Assembly: GCA_900549275.1 (NCBI GenBank)
Contig: URNU01000027.1
Coordinates: 1 to 10,891, forward strand
Source: an uncultured Collinsella sp.
GTDB lineage: Bacteria; Actinomycetota; Coriobacteriia; Coriobacteriales; Coriobacteriaceae
Direction of reading: 5' to 3'
Length of the DNA: 10,891 bases
Below, piece by piece: positions 1 to 7,232 of the stretch. The position numbers were made by a program, and so were the translations under genes. The notes under the pieces are model-generated. The model was given only the letters and a program-made list of their open reading frames with translations. It was not told the DNA's origin and ran no database searches. Position 1 is the stretch's first letter; each line of letters starts with the position of its first letter.

Positions 1-245
1 AGGTCAAAGGCGTGCGTCGCCAAGATGCCAAGCACCATGTACTCGGTAAAATGAGCGCACTTGCGCACGACGAAGTTAGTCACCCAATCGTATGGAAGCC
101 CCAGGGCCTGCAAAAAGCCGCGAATGGATTCCATAATCGTCAGGCTCAACGAACCAGACCCCGTACCGGGAACCAGCGAATTGCCCCAGATGACGAGCAC
201 CATGGCGCAAGCGGCAAGGGCCCATTTTCGATCGACCTTAACCAT
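1..245 (-). CDS. VanZ-family membrane protein, partial (N-terminal 81 residues)
   Basis: Reading the minus strand from an ATG at 245 gives an open frame that runs off the left edge of the window, so only 81 codons are visible. Residues 6-22 form a hydrophobic segment, followed by a short polar stretch with WGNSLVPG (20-27). The signature RKCAHFTEY lies at 61-69 and is followed by a second hydrophobic segment (MVLGILA). An RK-x-AHF-x-EY motif after a first transmembrane helix is characteristic of the VanZ-like family, named for the teicoplanin-resistance accessory protein VanZ. Most members are small multi-pass membrane proteins of unknown chemistry, so resistance should not be assumed. The start is supported by GGAGG at 258-262, 12 nt upstream, a rather long spacing. 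That site sits in the last codons of the preceding gene, only 7 bp away, so the two are almost certainly co-transcribed and perhaps translationally coupled. Confidence 0.82.
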   Translation of the reverse strand, partial: MVKVDRKWALAACAMVLVIWGNSLVPGTGSGSLSLTIMESIRGFLQALGLPYDWVTNFVVRKCAHFTEYMVLGILATHAFD

Positions 246-252
246 GCGGCAA

Positions 253-1704
253 TTATGCCTCCGCGCGCAGCGGCGTAAAGCTGGCGGTACCGCCTTCGAT
301 AACGCTTAAATAGGCACGGCCCGTGCGCTTGACGGCCGCAGACTGCAGACGGTTGATCTCTTCCTCGAGAATCTGATTGACGCGCTCATGGCGACGGTTT
401 TCCATAACGCCGGCAGCGATAGCCTCGGCACGCTCGATACCCTCGCGCGAGATACGCGCGGTATCCTCGGGAAGCACGGAACTGTGGCGACCGACATAGA
501 CGGGAGTAGCCGAGACAGGTGAGGCTGCAGGCGTGGGCACCGCCACGGGGGTGGGCTCGGCAACCTCGTCCATGATCGCCATGGCGGCAGCCCACATGTC
601 CTCGTGGCCCGAATAATCGGCCATGGGGATATCTTCCTCAAGAGAGGCATCGGGGAGACTGTCGGTATCCACGCGATCCTGGACATCGATAGAAGCAGTA
701 ATGGCGGCGGGCTCGTCCAGATCGGCAAGATCCACACCCTTGGCATCGGAAATGATGGGCATGCTGGCGAGCTTGGCGTTGTACGGCGCCGCCTCCGCGG
801 CCTGCATTTGGGCCGAAGCCCCCCAAAGTGAGCTCTCGGCGGCACGGCGAGCGGCGACGGTCTCCTCGTCGACAGCCAGGGACTCATCGGCAAAGGGTTC
901 GACAGCAGGAGCCGACTGAGCTGCGCTCTGCTGACCGGCCGAAGCGGCCGCCGCGGCAGAAGTGTACGCAGCCGACGACACGCCGTTATAGGCGGCATTG
1001 TTGGCAGCGTTGGCCACAAGCGCCACGAAGGCCGCGGTGCTGCCCGCAGGGGCGGCGTGAGAGCCCGAGACGGCGCGTGCAGCAGCAGCGATGTCATCGC
1101 GATTGAAAGATCCAGTCTGTCCACCGTTGGTGAGCTCGTCGATTGCAACCTGGTAGACATCGCGCGAACGCGTTGGATCGCAGCTGACCGGAGAATCGTC
1201 ATCGAGCATGCTGTCGATCATAGACCACGCATCGGCCTCATCCATGGCGTTGGCCGCGCGCGCGATGGTGGGAACGCCATCGTCGACGTGGCGGCGCTGG
1301 AACGCACCGGTCAGGCCGGAGAGAAATGCGGAAGAAGGCTGTGCGGCATTGGCCTGATCGGCCGGGACCGAAGGCTGAGGCGCCGCGCCCTGCTGCTGCG
1401 CGGGAATCGAGGCGGTCTTGAACTCGTTATGGGTCCGGCCAAGCTGAGCGGCGCCGCCCACGGCATCGGGCTCAAACAGGCGGCCATCGTGCTCGGCGCG
1501 ATACTCGGAGATGCCCAGCGAGGCTGCGTAGATGCCCACGCCCGCCACCGCACCAACGGCAAAGGGAACAGCGCCCGCGACAACCGTCTCATTAACCGAC
1601 GAGAACGGCAGCGTCGCGGCATACATCACCACGGGGGCGGCAAGGCCGATCCCGCAGGAAAGTCCGGCAAGGACTGCTCGTTGTGTTGCATCAGAAGAAG
1701 CCAT
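253..1704 (-). CDS. hypothetical membrane-anchored protein with long disordered acidic/Ala-rich region
   Basis: I do not recognise this 483-residue protein. I chose the ATG at 1704 (MASSDATQRA) over an in-frame ATG nine codons upstream because GGGGAG lies about 5 nt before it. Residues 10-33 and 40-63 are hydrophobic Gly/Ala-rich segments predicted to be two transmembrane helices, separated by a short polar loop. From about residue 70 the chain is low complexity, rich in Ala, Ser, Pro, Asp and Glu. It contains a compact acidic patch (DEADAWSMIDSMLDDD) and a run rich in Ala/Asn/Ser. The last 70 residues look more ordered: a charged helical or coiled-coil stretch (ENRRHERVNQILEEEINRLQ) and a short hydrophobic end (AYLSVIEGG). 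The layout suggests a membrane anchor with a cytosolic tail, but topology and function are inferences. It is the first gene of a unit that continues into the VanZ-like gene. A TTGCAA-17-CATAAT promoter lies about 140 nt upstream. Confidence 0.8.
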   Translation of the reverse strand: MASSDATQRAVLAGLSCGIGLAAPVVMYAATLPFSSVNETVVAGAVPFAVGAVAGVGIYAASLGISEYRAEHDGRLFEPDAVGGAAQLGRTHNEFKTASIPAQQQGAAPQPSVPADQANAAQPSSAFLSGLTGAFQRRHVDDGVPTIARAANAMDEADAWSMIDSMLDDDSPVSCDPTRSRDVYQVAIDELTNGGQTGSFNRDDIAAAARAVSGSHAAPAGSTAAFVALVANAANNAAYNGVSSAAYTSAAAAASAGQQSAAQSAPAVEPFADESLAVDEETVAARRAAESSLWGASAQMQAAEAAPYNAKLASMPIISDAKGVDLADLDEPAAITASIDVQDRVDTDSLPDASLEEDIPMADYSGHEDMWAAAMAIMDEVAEPTPVAVPTPAASPVSATPVYVGRHSSVLPEDTARISREGIERAEAIAAGVMENRRHERVNQILEEEINRLQSAAVKRTGRAYLSVIEGGTASFTPLRAEA

Positions 1705-1841
1705 GAGCTCTCCCCATCTTCCAGCACCCAAATCGCATCATTTAGTTGGCTGCGCGAGAGAAGATGAAGCGGGACATGCGTCCCAAAGCAACGGTATATG
1801 GTTCGTTTCATCTGCGTTTTCCGTCGCGAAGCTTAAAAGTT

Positions 1842-1870
1842 ATTATGCGAAACCGACCCTCCGATTGCAA
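1842..1870 (-). promoter_or_regulatory. sigma-70-type promoter for hypothetical/VanZ unit
   Basis: On the minus strand TTGCAA (1865-1870) and CATAAT (1842-1847) are separated by exactly 17 nt. They match the TTGACA and TATAAT consensus at 4/6 and 5/6 positions. The predicted start near 1835 gives a 5' leader of about 130 nt. The site lies downstream of the rho terminator and upstream of the only gene it could serve. Confidence 0.5.
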
Positions 1871-1948
1871 GCGATGAGGCCGGATTGTTGCTCGAAAACT
1901 GCTGCTTGTCGGTCATATGGTCAAAAAATGTTGCCGAGTGACGCCATA

Positions 1949-1973
1949 AAGAAAGGGCCGATTGCCCGTTCTT
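1949..1973 (-). terminator. probable intrinsic terminator after rho
   Basis: On the minus strand AAGAA-C-GGGC (1973-1964) pairs with GCCC-T-TTCTT (1958-1949) around a 5-nt loop, with one internal mismatch. The 3' side is U-rich. It begins 28 bp past the rho stop and precedes the next promoter, as expected for a terminator. The GC core is only 4 bp, so strength is uncertain. The symmetric A/T-rich ends could let it act in both directions. Confidence 0.45.
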
Positions 1974-2000
1974 ATAGCGATATTGCTTGCGGCTTATGGT

Positions 2001-4520
2001 CTAAAACGTCTGCTCGTAGTCGCTGTGTTTTTTGGCCGAACGCACCAAGAACTCCTGGTTGGTGTTGGTGCCCTTAAGACCCTTGATAAACGACGCCGCC
2101 GCGCGCTCGGTGTTGTTCATCCCGGCAAGGATGCGACGCAGGCCAAAGACAAACGGGCGCATCTGCTCGTCGACCAGCAGGTCCTCGTTGCGCGTACCGG
2201 AGGCAACGGGGTCGATGGCCGGGAAGATGCGGCGGTCGGCAAGATCGCGGTCGAGCTTGAGCTCCATGTTGCCGGTGCCCTTGAACTCCTCAAAGATGAC
2301 CTCGTCCATCTTTGAGCCGGTGTCGATGAGGGCAGAGGCGAGGATGGTGAGCGAGCCGCCGTTTTCGATATTGCGGGCTGCACCCAGGAAACGCTTGGGC
2401 GGATACAGGGCCGCCGAATCGACACCGCCCGAAAGGATGCGGCCCGAGGCGGGTGCCGCCAGGTTGTAGGCGCGGGCAAGACGCGTGATGGAATCGAGCA
2501 CCACCACGACATCGCCGCCCAGCTCCACGATGCGCTTGGCGCGCTCGATGACGAGCTCGGCCACGCGGGTGTGATTGTCGGCAGGCATATCGAAGGTTGA
2601 GGCCACGACCTCACCCTTGATGGAGCGCTGCATATCGGTGACCTCTTCGGGGCGCTCGTCAACGAGCAGGCAGATGAGGTGCACCTCGGGGTTGTTGATC
2701 GAGATGGACTGGCAGATCTTCTTAAGGATCGTTGTCTTACCGGCCTTGGGCGGCGACACGATCAGGCCACGCTGGCCCTTGCCGATCGGCGACACGATAT
2801 CGATGGCGCGACCGGTAATGGAATCCTTGCCGTGCTCCATGCGCAGCGGCTCGTTGGGATAGACCGGGGTAAGGTCGCCGAACTTGGGGCGATTGCGAAT
2901 CTGCTCGGGATCCATGCCATTGACGGTCGTGATCTTGGCGAGACCGGCTCGCTTGTCGCCGCCGCGCGAGGGGCGCAGCGAACCCTCGATGACATCGCCC
3001 GTTCGCAGGCGTGCGGAGCGGATGAGATAAGCAGGGACGAAGGCATCCTCGTTGGACTTCATGTAACCGTGGGCGTGGATGATACCGGAGCTGTCCGGGC
3101 GAATCTGCAAGATGCCCTTAATATCGCGGAAGCCCTCGGCCTTCGCGGCGGTCGTGTAGATTTCCTCGACGAGCTCAGCCTTCTTCTTGCCGGTCGTCTC
3201 GATCTCGAACTCTTTTGCCTTCTCACGCAGCTCGGCGACCTTCATGGCCGCAAGCTCCTCGCGCGAAAGCGTGGGCTCGGTGGGGGCGGCGTTGCGCTCC
3301 TTGTTGCGCTGCTTGCGGTCGCGCTGACGGCTGCGGCGGTCGTTGTTGCGATCGTCCTTGCGGTCGTTGCGCTCGTCGTTTCGCTTGTGCTGACGGCGGC
3401 CGGGACGGACACCCGCTTCGGCCTCGGCGCCCCCGTCAGCCGCGGCTGCGGGCGCATCGGTGCCGGACGGGGCCTCGCCCTCTGCCTTGGCATGGGCGCT
3501 GGGATCGGCGTCGCCCTGCTGCTCGGCAACCTTGGCCCTTGCGGACTTCTTGCGCGTACGCTTGGGCTTCTCAGTTGCCGGCTGATCGGCGCTCTCGGCC
3601 TCGGAAGCGGCATCGGCGGTTGCCTCCGAGGACTTATCGTCGTCGGCCTTGGCCTTCGCCTTCGTCGAGCGCTTTGCCGCAGTGCGACGGCTACGGCCGG
3701 GGCGGACATCGGCGGACTCGGCATCGACAGATGCGGGAGCCTCGGTGGACGGAGCGTCCTGGACCGGGGCGTCGGCCGTAGCCGTGGGCTCGGCCGTCAC
3801 CGCTGCGCTCTGAGCAGCAGCTGCTGCGGCAGCGGCTTTCTCGGCCTCAACAAACGCCTTGGGCTTGCGGCCGCGACGATGCGGGCGCAGAGCCGGATCA
3901 ACGGCGGGAACCTCGCTGGCCCCAGCGGGCACGACGGACTCAGCGGAGGAAGCGTCCTCCCCTGCCGCAGAACGAGCCGGAGCTTCAACGACCTCGGGAG
4001 TCGGCTGCTCGACGGGCTGCTGCGACTTGGCTGCCGTACGGCGACGTGTGCGCAGTGCCGGCTTCTCGGCCGACTGCTCGGCAACAGGAGCCTCGGGGAC
4101 GCCCGGTGCAGCAAGCTCAGTCAATGCCGCAGCCTCGCGCTCGGCAGCGCGACGGCGAGCACGCACAACCTGGGCCTCGCTGATCTGTGCCAGTGCACGG
4201 GCCTGCGCGACCTCATCGGAAATAGGGGCCGAAGCATCGGCAGCAGCGGGCCGCTTCACGCGCGTGGCGCGCGTCGTGCGACGCTTGGGCTTTGCGGTCT
4301 CCTCGCCGTCCACAGCGGGTTTGGCCACACGACGCGTGCGCTTGGGCTTAGCGGGTGCAGCCTCCTCGCTAGCAACGGGCGTGGTGGGTGCAGCGGCCTT
4401 AGGCGCCTCGGGAGCCGAGACCTGCGCCGGCGCGGGCACCGTGACCTGGTCCGACGCAACCGGTGCAGCGGGAGCCGTTTGCGTCGTCGTTATTTCGTTT
4501 TCTTGTTGTTGATCAGACAC
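2001..4520 (-). CDS. rho: transcription termination factor Rho with long N-terminal extension
   Basis: Rho is the hexameric RNA-dependent ATPase/helicase that ends transcription of untranslated RNA. The conserved part covers about residues 418-839. A Rho-N helical domain starts near LSREELAAMKVAEL, followed by the cold-shock-like RNA-binding domain (GILQIRPDSSGIIHAHGY, about 469-486). The ATPase domain has Walker A SPPKAGKT at 589-596, LLVDERPEEV near 618-627, Walker B ending at Asp676 in VVVVLDSITRLARAYN, and the C-terminal GSKMDEVIFEEFKGTGNMEL. Residues 1-417 are an extension that E. coli Rho (419 aa) lacks. It is Ala/Glu/Pro-rich with repeated basic patches (KPKRTRR, RPHRRGRKPK, RPGRSRR) and ends in an Asn/Asp/Arg-rich tract (KRNDERNDRKDDRNNDRR). 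Comparable RNA-binding insertions are known in actinobacterial Rho. The start is GTG at 4520 with no strong ribosome binding site; no other Met occurs before the conserved core. By alignment to E. coli Leu208, bicyclomycin-pocket residue 619 is Leu. rpmE does not follow, unlike in many actinobacteria. Confidence 0.97.
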   Translation of the reverse strand: MSDQQQENEITTTQTAPAAPVASDQVTVPAPAQVSAPEAPKAAAPTTPVASEEAAPAKPKRTRRVAKPAVDGEETAKPKRRTTRATRVKRPAAADASAPISDEVAQARALAQISEAQVVRARRRAAEREAAALTELAAPGVPEAPVAEQSAEKPALRTRRRTAAKSQQPVEQPTPEVVEAPARSAAGEDASSAESVVPAGASEVPAVDPALRPHRRGRKPKAFVEAEKAAAAAAAAQSAAVTAEPTATADAPVQDAPSTEAPASVDAESADVRPGRSRRTAAKRSTKAKAKADDDKSSEATADAASEAESADQPATEKPKRTRKKSARAKVAEQQGDADPSAHAKAEGEAPSGTDAPAAAADGGAEAEAGVRPGRRQHKRNDERNDRKDDRNNDRRSRQRDRKQRNKERNAAPTEPTLSREELAAMKVAELREKAKEFEIETTGKKKAELVEEIYTTAAKAEGFRDIKGILQIRPDSSGIIHAHGYMKSNEDAFVPAYLIRSARLRTGDVIEGSLRPSRGGDKRAGLAKITTVNGMDPEQIRNRPKFGDLTPVYPNEPLRMEHGKDSITGRAIDIVSPIGKGQRGLIVSPPKAGKTTILKKICQSISINNPEVHLICLLVDERPEEVTDMQRSIKGEVVASTFDMPADNHTRVAELVIERAKRIVELGGDVVVVLDSITRLARAYNLAAPASGRILSGGVDSAALYPPKRFLGAARNIENGGSLTILASALIDTGSKMDEVIFEEFKGTGNMELKLDRDLADRRIFPAIDPVASGTRNEDLLVDEQMRPFVFGLRRILAGMNNTERAAASFIKGLKGTNTNQEFLVRSAKKHSDYEQTF

Positions 4521-4665
4521 AGTGTTTGCTCAACTTTCTTTTCAAGCCCTGTGATCACATGCTCCCTGCATATACCTTCAGGGCGGCTAAACAGTCTAGC
4601 TCCGTCCGAAAAGCGACGGGCGTCATTGATCTGTATCGAGATGATTGCGTCAAATACGCAGCGTT

Positions 4666-4693
4666 AGTGTAACACAACCGCTGCCACCTGCAA
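4666..4693 (-). promoter_or_regulatory. rho promoter, extended -10 type
   Basis: On the minus strand TTGCAG (4688-4693) is followed after 16 nt by TACACT (4666-4671). TGT directly precedes the hexamer, giving the TGn extended -10 motif. The predicted start near 4659 leaves a leader of about 139 nt before the GTG. The length suits autoregulation through Rho-dependent termination in the leader, as known for E. coli rho, but no specific site is visible. Confidence 0.5.
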
Positions 4694-4727
4694 CTTAGTC
4701 ATCGGAGACGTTCATAAACGACTAGTC

Positions 4728-4747
4728 AAAAGGGGCACTCTTCCCCT
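4728..4747 (-). terminator. weak hairpin upstream of rho promoter, possible terminator
   Basis: AGGGG (4731-4735) and CCCCT (4743-4747) form a 5-bp stem with a 7-nt loop. On the minus strand the stem is followed by only three further T residues. It lies between the argS terminator and the rho promoter and could insulate rho. The short stem and short T-run make this tentative. Confidence 0.25.
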
Positions 4748-4848
4748 AAGACGCCTTCAAATGGTGCGACTAGGGAGCAAATCCATGGCGTCGGGATTCG
4801 CCGCGCCACGAAACGCGTCTATCTACTACGCTTACCCCCAGACCCCTG

Positions 4849-4903
4849 ACCATACCCTGTTTTTTCAAAAACAGCGAGTCCGCTACCTGCGGTTTTAATA
4901 TCG
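4849..4903. repeat. imperfect direct repeat, copy A
   Basis: This segment matches 5075-5130 with about nine mismatches and one single-base gap. The identical 17-bp core CTACCTGCGGTTTTAAT lies at 4883-4899. It contains a short palindrome, CTGTTTTT-TC-AAAAACAG (4857-4874). Two diverged copies within 280 bp suggest an intergenic repeat family, but I cannot tell from this window whether further copies exist elsewhere. Confidence 0.7.
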
Positions 4904-4994
4904 AACTTTACGACACGGTTCGGGATATGCGGCAAAACGTAGGAGATGGGCACGATTCGCGGCGGACGGGCCCGCGCCACCCCTCCGCAGGACA

Positions 4995-5033
4995 AAAATG
5001 ATCCGTTTTCCTCCGTCCCCAAGGGGTCATTTT
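4995..5033. repeat. inverted repeat between the direct-repeat copies
   Basis: AAAATGA (4995-5001) is inverted as TCATTTT (5027-5033). Nested inside is CCCC-AA-GGGG (5017-5026). The structure lies between the two direct-repeat copies, has no T-run on either strand that would make it a clear terminator, and may be part of the same composite repeat. Confidence 0.5.
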
Positions 5034-5074
5034 CAAAACCATGCCGGATTACGGGGCCAGAATGATGCAAGCCA

Positions 5075-5130
5075 ACCATGCCCTGCATTTTCAAGAAACA
5101 ATGAGCCGTCTACCTGCGGTTTTAATTTCG
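5075..5130. repeat. imperfect direct repeat, copy B
   Basis: Second copy of the repeat at 4849-4903, in the same orientation and 227 bp away measured at the shared 17-bp core (5110-5126). Translating the two copies on the minus strand in the matching frame gives related peptides (both contain LKPQV and SLFL). The unit may therefore derive from an old coding sequence, but single-base differences and the lack of a start argue against a current gene. Confidence 0.7.
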
Positions 5131-5231
5131 CTATTGGCGCCATGGTCGCCAGTTGGCGATTCAGCCCCGTAAACCGGTATAGTTGCGATTTAGTAGCATT
5201 TCCCAACACACCAAAAAGCACCACCAAACGC

Positions 5232-5265
5232 AAAAAGCCCGACCTCCGCATGGGAGATCGGGCTT
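5232..5265 (-). terminator. strong Rho-independent terminator of argS
   Basis: On the minus strand a 12-bp stem forms between 5264-5253 and 5247-5236, with one G-U wobble and a 5-nt loop (5248-5252). The 3' arm runs into five T residues (5236-5232). It starts 47 bp after the argS stop codon and is a textbook intrinsic terminator. Confidence 0.88.
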
Positions 5266-5310
5266 AGAAGGCTCAGTTAAACCAAACCTACGCAGCCAGA
5301 CGGCCAGCGC

Positions 5311-7164
5311 TTACATCTGCTCAGGGGCGGTCACGCCAACAAGCGTGAGCACCAGGGCGAGCGTCACGCGGACGGCGTCGCAGGCGGCCAGACGGGCGCG
5401 CGAGAGCTCGGGGTCGACGGGACGGCCCTCGCTCGGCAGAACCTGGCAGGCGGCGTAGAAGCTGTGGAAGTCGCCGGCGAGCTCCTCGGCAAAGTGCGTC
5501 AGGCGGAACGGGGCGCGATCGCGAGCGCAGCTGGCGATGAGGTCGGTGAGCTCGTTGAGCTTACGCGAAAGGGCGAGCTCGGTCGGATCGGTCAGCAGCG
5601 AGTAATCGACGTTCTCACCGATGGCCTTGGCGGCGACGGCCTTCATGCCCATCTCGTCAGCCTGCTCGGGCGTAACGTCAGCGGCGCGGCGCAGGATGGA
5701 GCACACGCGAGCGTGAGCGTACTGCACGTAGTACACCGGGTTGGAGTTGTCGCGCTTCTTGACGGCCTCGATATCGAAGTCGACCATCTGGTTGGAGCTC
5801 TTGGAGATGAGCGTGTAGCGGGCGGCGTCAGAGCCGACTTCGTCGACGAGTTCCTGCAGAGTCACCATGGTGCCCTTGCGCTTGGACATACGGACGGGCT
5901 TGCCGTTGCGCAGCAGGTTGACGAGCTGGCCCAGCAGAACCTCAAACTTGCCGGGATAGCCAAGAGCGTCGCAGACGCAGCGGACGCGGTCGATGTAGCC
6001 GTGGTGGTCGGCGCCCCAGATGTCGATGACATGGTCGACGCGCTGGAACTTATCCCAGTGATAGGCAACGTCGGAGGCGAAGTAGGTGTACTCGCCATCG
6101 GACTTGATCAGGACGCGGTCCTTGTCATCGCCCAGATCGGTGGAGCGGAACCACAGGGCGCCGTCCTTGGTGTAGAGATAGCCCATCTTGTCGAGCTTCT
6201 CAAAAGCGCGGTCGACGGCGGAGGTGCCGGCGGTCTCGCCCTCGGTGTCCTTAACATACAGCGAACGCTCGGAGAACCAGCGATCGAAGTCGCAGTTGAC
6301 GGCATGGCAAAGGTCGCGCATGTTGTCGACCATCTTTACATAGCCGCGCTCGCGGAAGCTCTCCATACGCTCCTGCGGATCGGCGTTGACCCACTTATCG
6401 CCGTCGGTGCGCCAGAACTCGGCGGCCTCGTCGATGATGTAGTCGCCGCCATAGGAGTCCTTGCCCAGAGTCTCGGCAAAGTTGTCCTGATACGGATGGG
6501 TCTCGGGGTGCTCGTCGCTCTCATCGGCAACAAAGGCGTCGCGGTCGGCGATCAGCAGCTTGTGAGCCTCGTCGATATCCACGCCCTGCTTGGCGATGAT
6601 GTCGGCAAGCTGCATATAGCGCGTGCTGATGGAGTTGCCGAAGGTGTTCATCTGAGAGCCGTGGTCGTTGATGTAGAACTCACGCTGGATGTCGTAACCG
6701 GCGTGGTCCATAACACGGCAAAGGGAGTCGCCCAGCGCGGCCCAGCGGCCATGGCCGATGTGCATGGGGCCGACGGGGTTGGCGGAGACGAACTCGACCT
6801 GGGTCTTCAGGCCGCCACCGACGTTGGACTTAGCGAAGTCCATACCCTTCTCGCGGGCCTCACCAAAGATGGCGTTCTTGACGGCGACGGAGAGGTAGAA
6901 GTTGATGAAGCCAGGACCGGCGATCTCGACCTTCTCGATCGCGGGGTCCTCGGGCATATGGGCGACGACGGCCTCGGCGATCTTGCGCGGAGCGCAGTGA
7001 GCCAGCTTGGCGGACTTCAGGGCCATGGTGGAGGTCCACTCGCCATGAGAAGTATCAGCCGGTCGCTCGATAGCGCAATCGTCAAGTTCAAATGCGGAAA
7101 GGTCGCCGGCCTCCTGGGCCGCAGCAAGCGCAGCGCGTACCAGCTCTTCAATCTTCTCGGGCAT
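5311..7164 (-). CDS. argS: arginyl-tRNA synthetase
   Basis: This cytoplasmic class I aminoacyl-tRNA synthetase charges tRNA-Arg with arginine using ATP. Of its 617 residues, 1-110 form the N-terminal additional domain typical of ArgRS (IERPADTSHGEWTSTMAL, and AGPGFINFYLS at 82-92). The Rossmann catalytic core has the motif HIGH at 135-138 (ANPVGPMHIGHGR) and the KMSKS-type loop MSKRKG at 426-431. The C-terminal helical anticodon-binding domain follows (SNPVYYVQYAHARVCSI, about 474-490, through RAPFRLTHFAEEL). The start at 7164 is set by AAGGAGG 4 nt upstream; an in-frame start 23 codons earlier has no such site. It is 40-60 residues longer than E. coli (577) or Bacillus (556) ArgRS. The extra length appears to be an acidic/His-containing segment after RYMQLA, at about 188-234. 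The gene is a single transcription unit, divergent from the CarD-family gene and closed by a strong terminator. Confidence 0.97.
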   Translation of the reverse strand: MPEKIEELVRAALAAAQEAGDLSAFELDDCAIERPADTSHGEWTSTMALKSAKLAHCAPRKIAEAVVAHMPEDPAIEKVEIAGPGFINFYLSVAVKNAIFGEAREKGMDFAKSNVGGGLKTQVEFVSANPVGPMHIGHGRWAALGDSLCRVMDHAGYDIQREFYINDHGSQMNTFGNSISTRYMQLADIIAKQGVDIDEAHKLLIADRDAFVADESDEHPETHPYQDNFAETLGKDSYGGDYIIDEAAEFWRTDGDKWVNADPQERMESFRERGYVKMVDNMRDLCHAVNCDFDRWFSERSLYVKDTEGETAGTSAVDRAFEKLDKMGYLYTKDGALWFRSTDLGDDKDRVLIKSDGEYTYFASDVAYHWDKFQRVDHVIDIWGADHHGYIDRVRCVCDALGYPGKFEVLLGQLVNLLRNGKPVRMSKRKGTMVTLQELVDEVGSDAARYTLISKSSNQMVDFDIEAVKKRDNSNPVYYVQYAHARVCSILRRAADVTPEQADEMGMKAVAAKAIGENVDYSLLTDPTELALSRKLNELTDLIASCARDRAPFRLTHFAEELAGDFHSFYAACQVLPSEGRPVDPELSRARLAACDAVRVTLALVLTLVGVTAPEQM

Positions 7165-7223
7165 AGATCCTCCTTGTGTTAAAGCCCCCGAGCTCTTGGT
7201 CACTCGTAGGGCAAAAGCCAGAG

Positions 7224-7232
7224 TTTGTAGCA
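7224..7232 (-). promoter_or_regulatory. candidate argS promoter, extended -10
   Basis: On the minus strand TGC directly precedes TACAAA (7224-7229), an extended -10 element about 60 nt before the argS start codon. No convincing -35 box is present at 16-18 nt. A small hairpin overlaps the element. Confidence 0.3.

Larger units (their letters stand above)
1705..2000. other. intergenic region between rho and the hypothetical/VanZ unit
   Basis: This 296-bp gap has lower GC than its flanks. It holds the probable rho terminator (1949-1973) and a sigma-70-type promoter reading leftward (1842-1870), leaving a leader of about 130 nt before the hypothetical gene. I see no conserved riboswitch and no credible small gene; the overlapping open frames lack ribosome binding sites. 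Confidence 0.6.
4521..5310. other. 790-bp intergenic region between argS and rho with repeats
   Basis: I find no credible gene here. The short open frames (4819-5094 and 5033-5251, minus) lack ribosome binding sites, and the first starts only at a TTG. The region holds the rho promoter (4666-4693), a weak hairpin (4728-4747), two copies of a 55-bp imperfect repeat (4849-4903 and 5075-5130), inverted repeats at 4857-4874 and 4995-5033, and the argS terminator (5232-5265). The stretch 4750-4990 shows nothing else identifiable; no tRNA cloverleaf could be drawn. Confidence 0.65.

Noticed and set aside
2679..4667. A 662-codon plus-strand open frame opposite rho
   Set aside because: It is the antisense of a clear rho gene in GC-rich DNA; composition is Gly/Leu/Arg shadow, with no ribosome binding site and no family motif.
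4750..4850. Possible tRNA or tRNA-derived attachment site (GGGATTCGCCGCGCCA)
   Set aside because: No acceptor, anticodon or T-arm pairing could be drawn around it.
4819..5094. Possible 91-residue minus-strand gene in the argS-rho gap
   Set aside because: It starts at TTG with no ribosome binding site, overlaps the repeats, and the related second copy is out of frame with it.
5033..5251. Possible 72-residue minus-strand gene in the argS-rho gap
   Set aside because: It overlaps the argS terminator stem, has no ribosome binding site, and consists largely of repeat sequence.
5464..7182. A 572-codon plus-strand open frame opposite argS
   Set aside because: Antisense shadow of argS, which has intact HIGH and MSKRKG motifs and a strong ribosome binding site.
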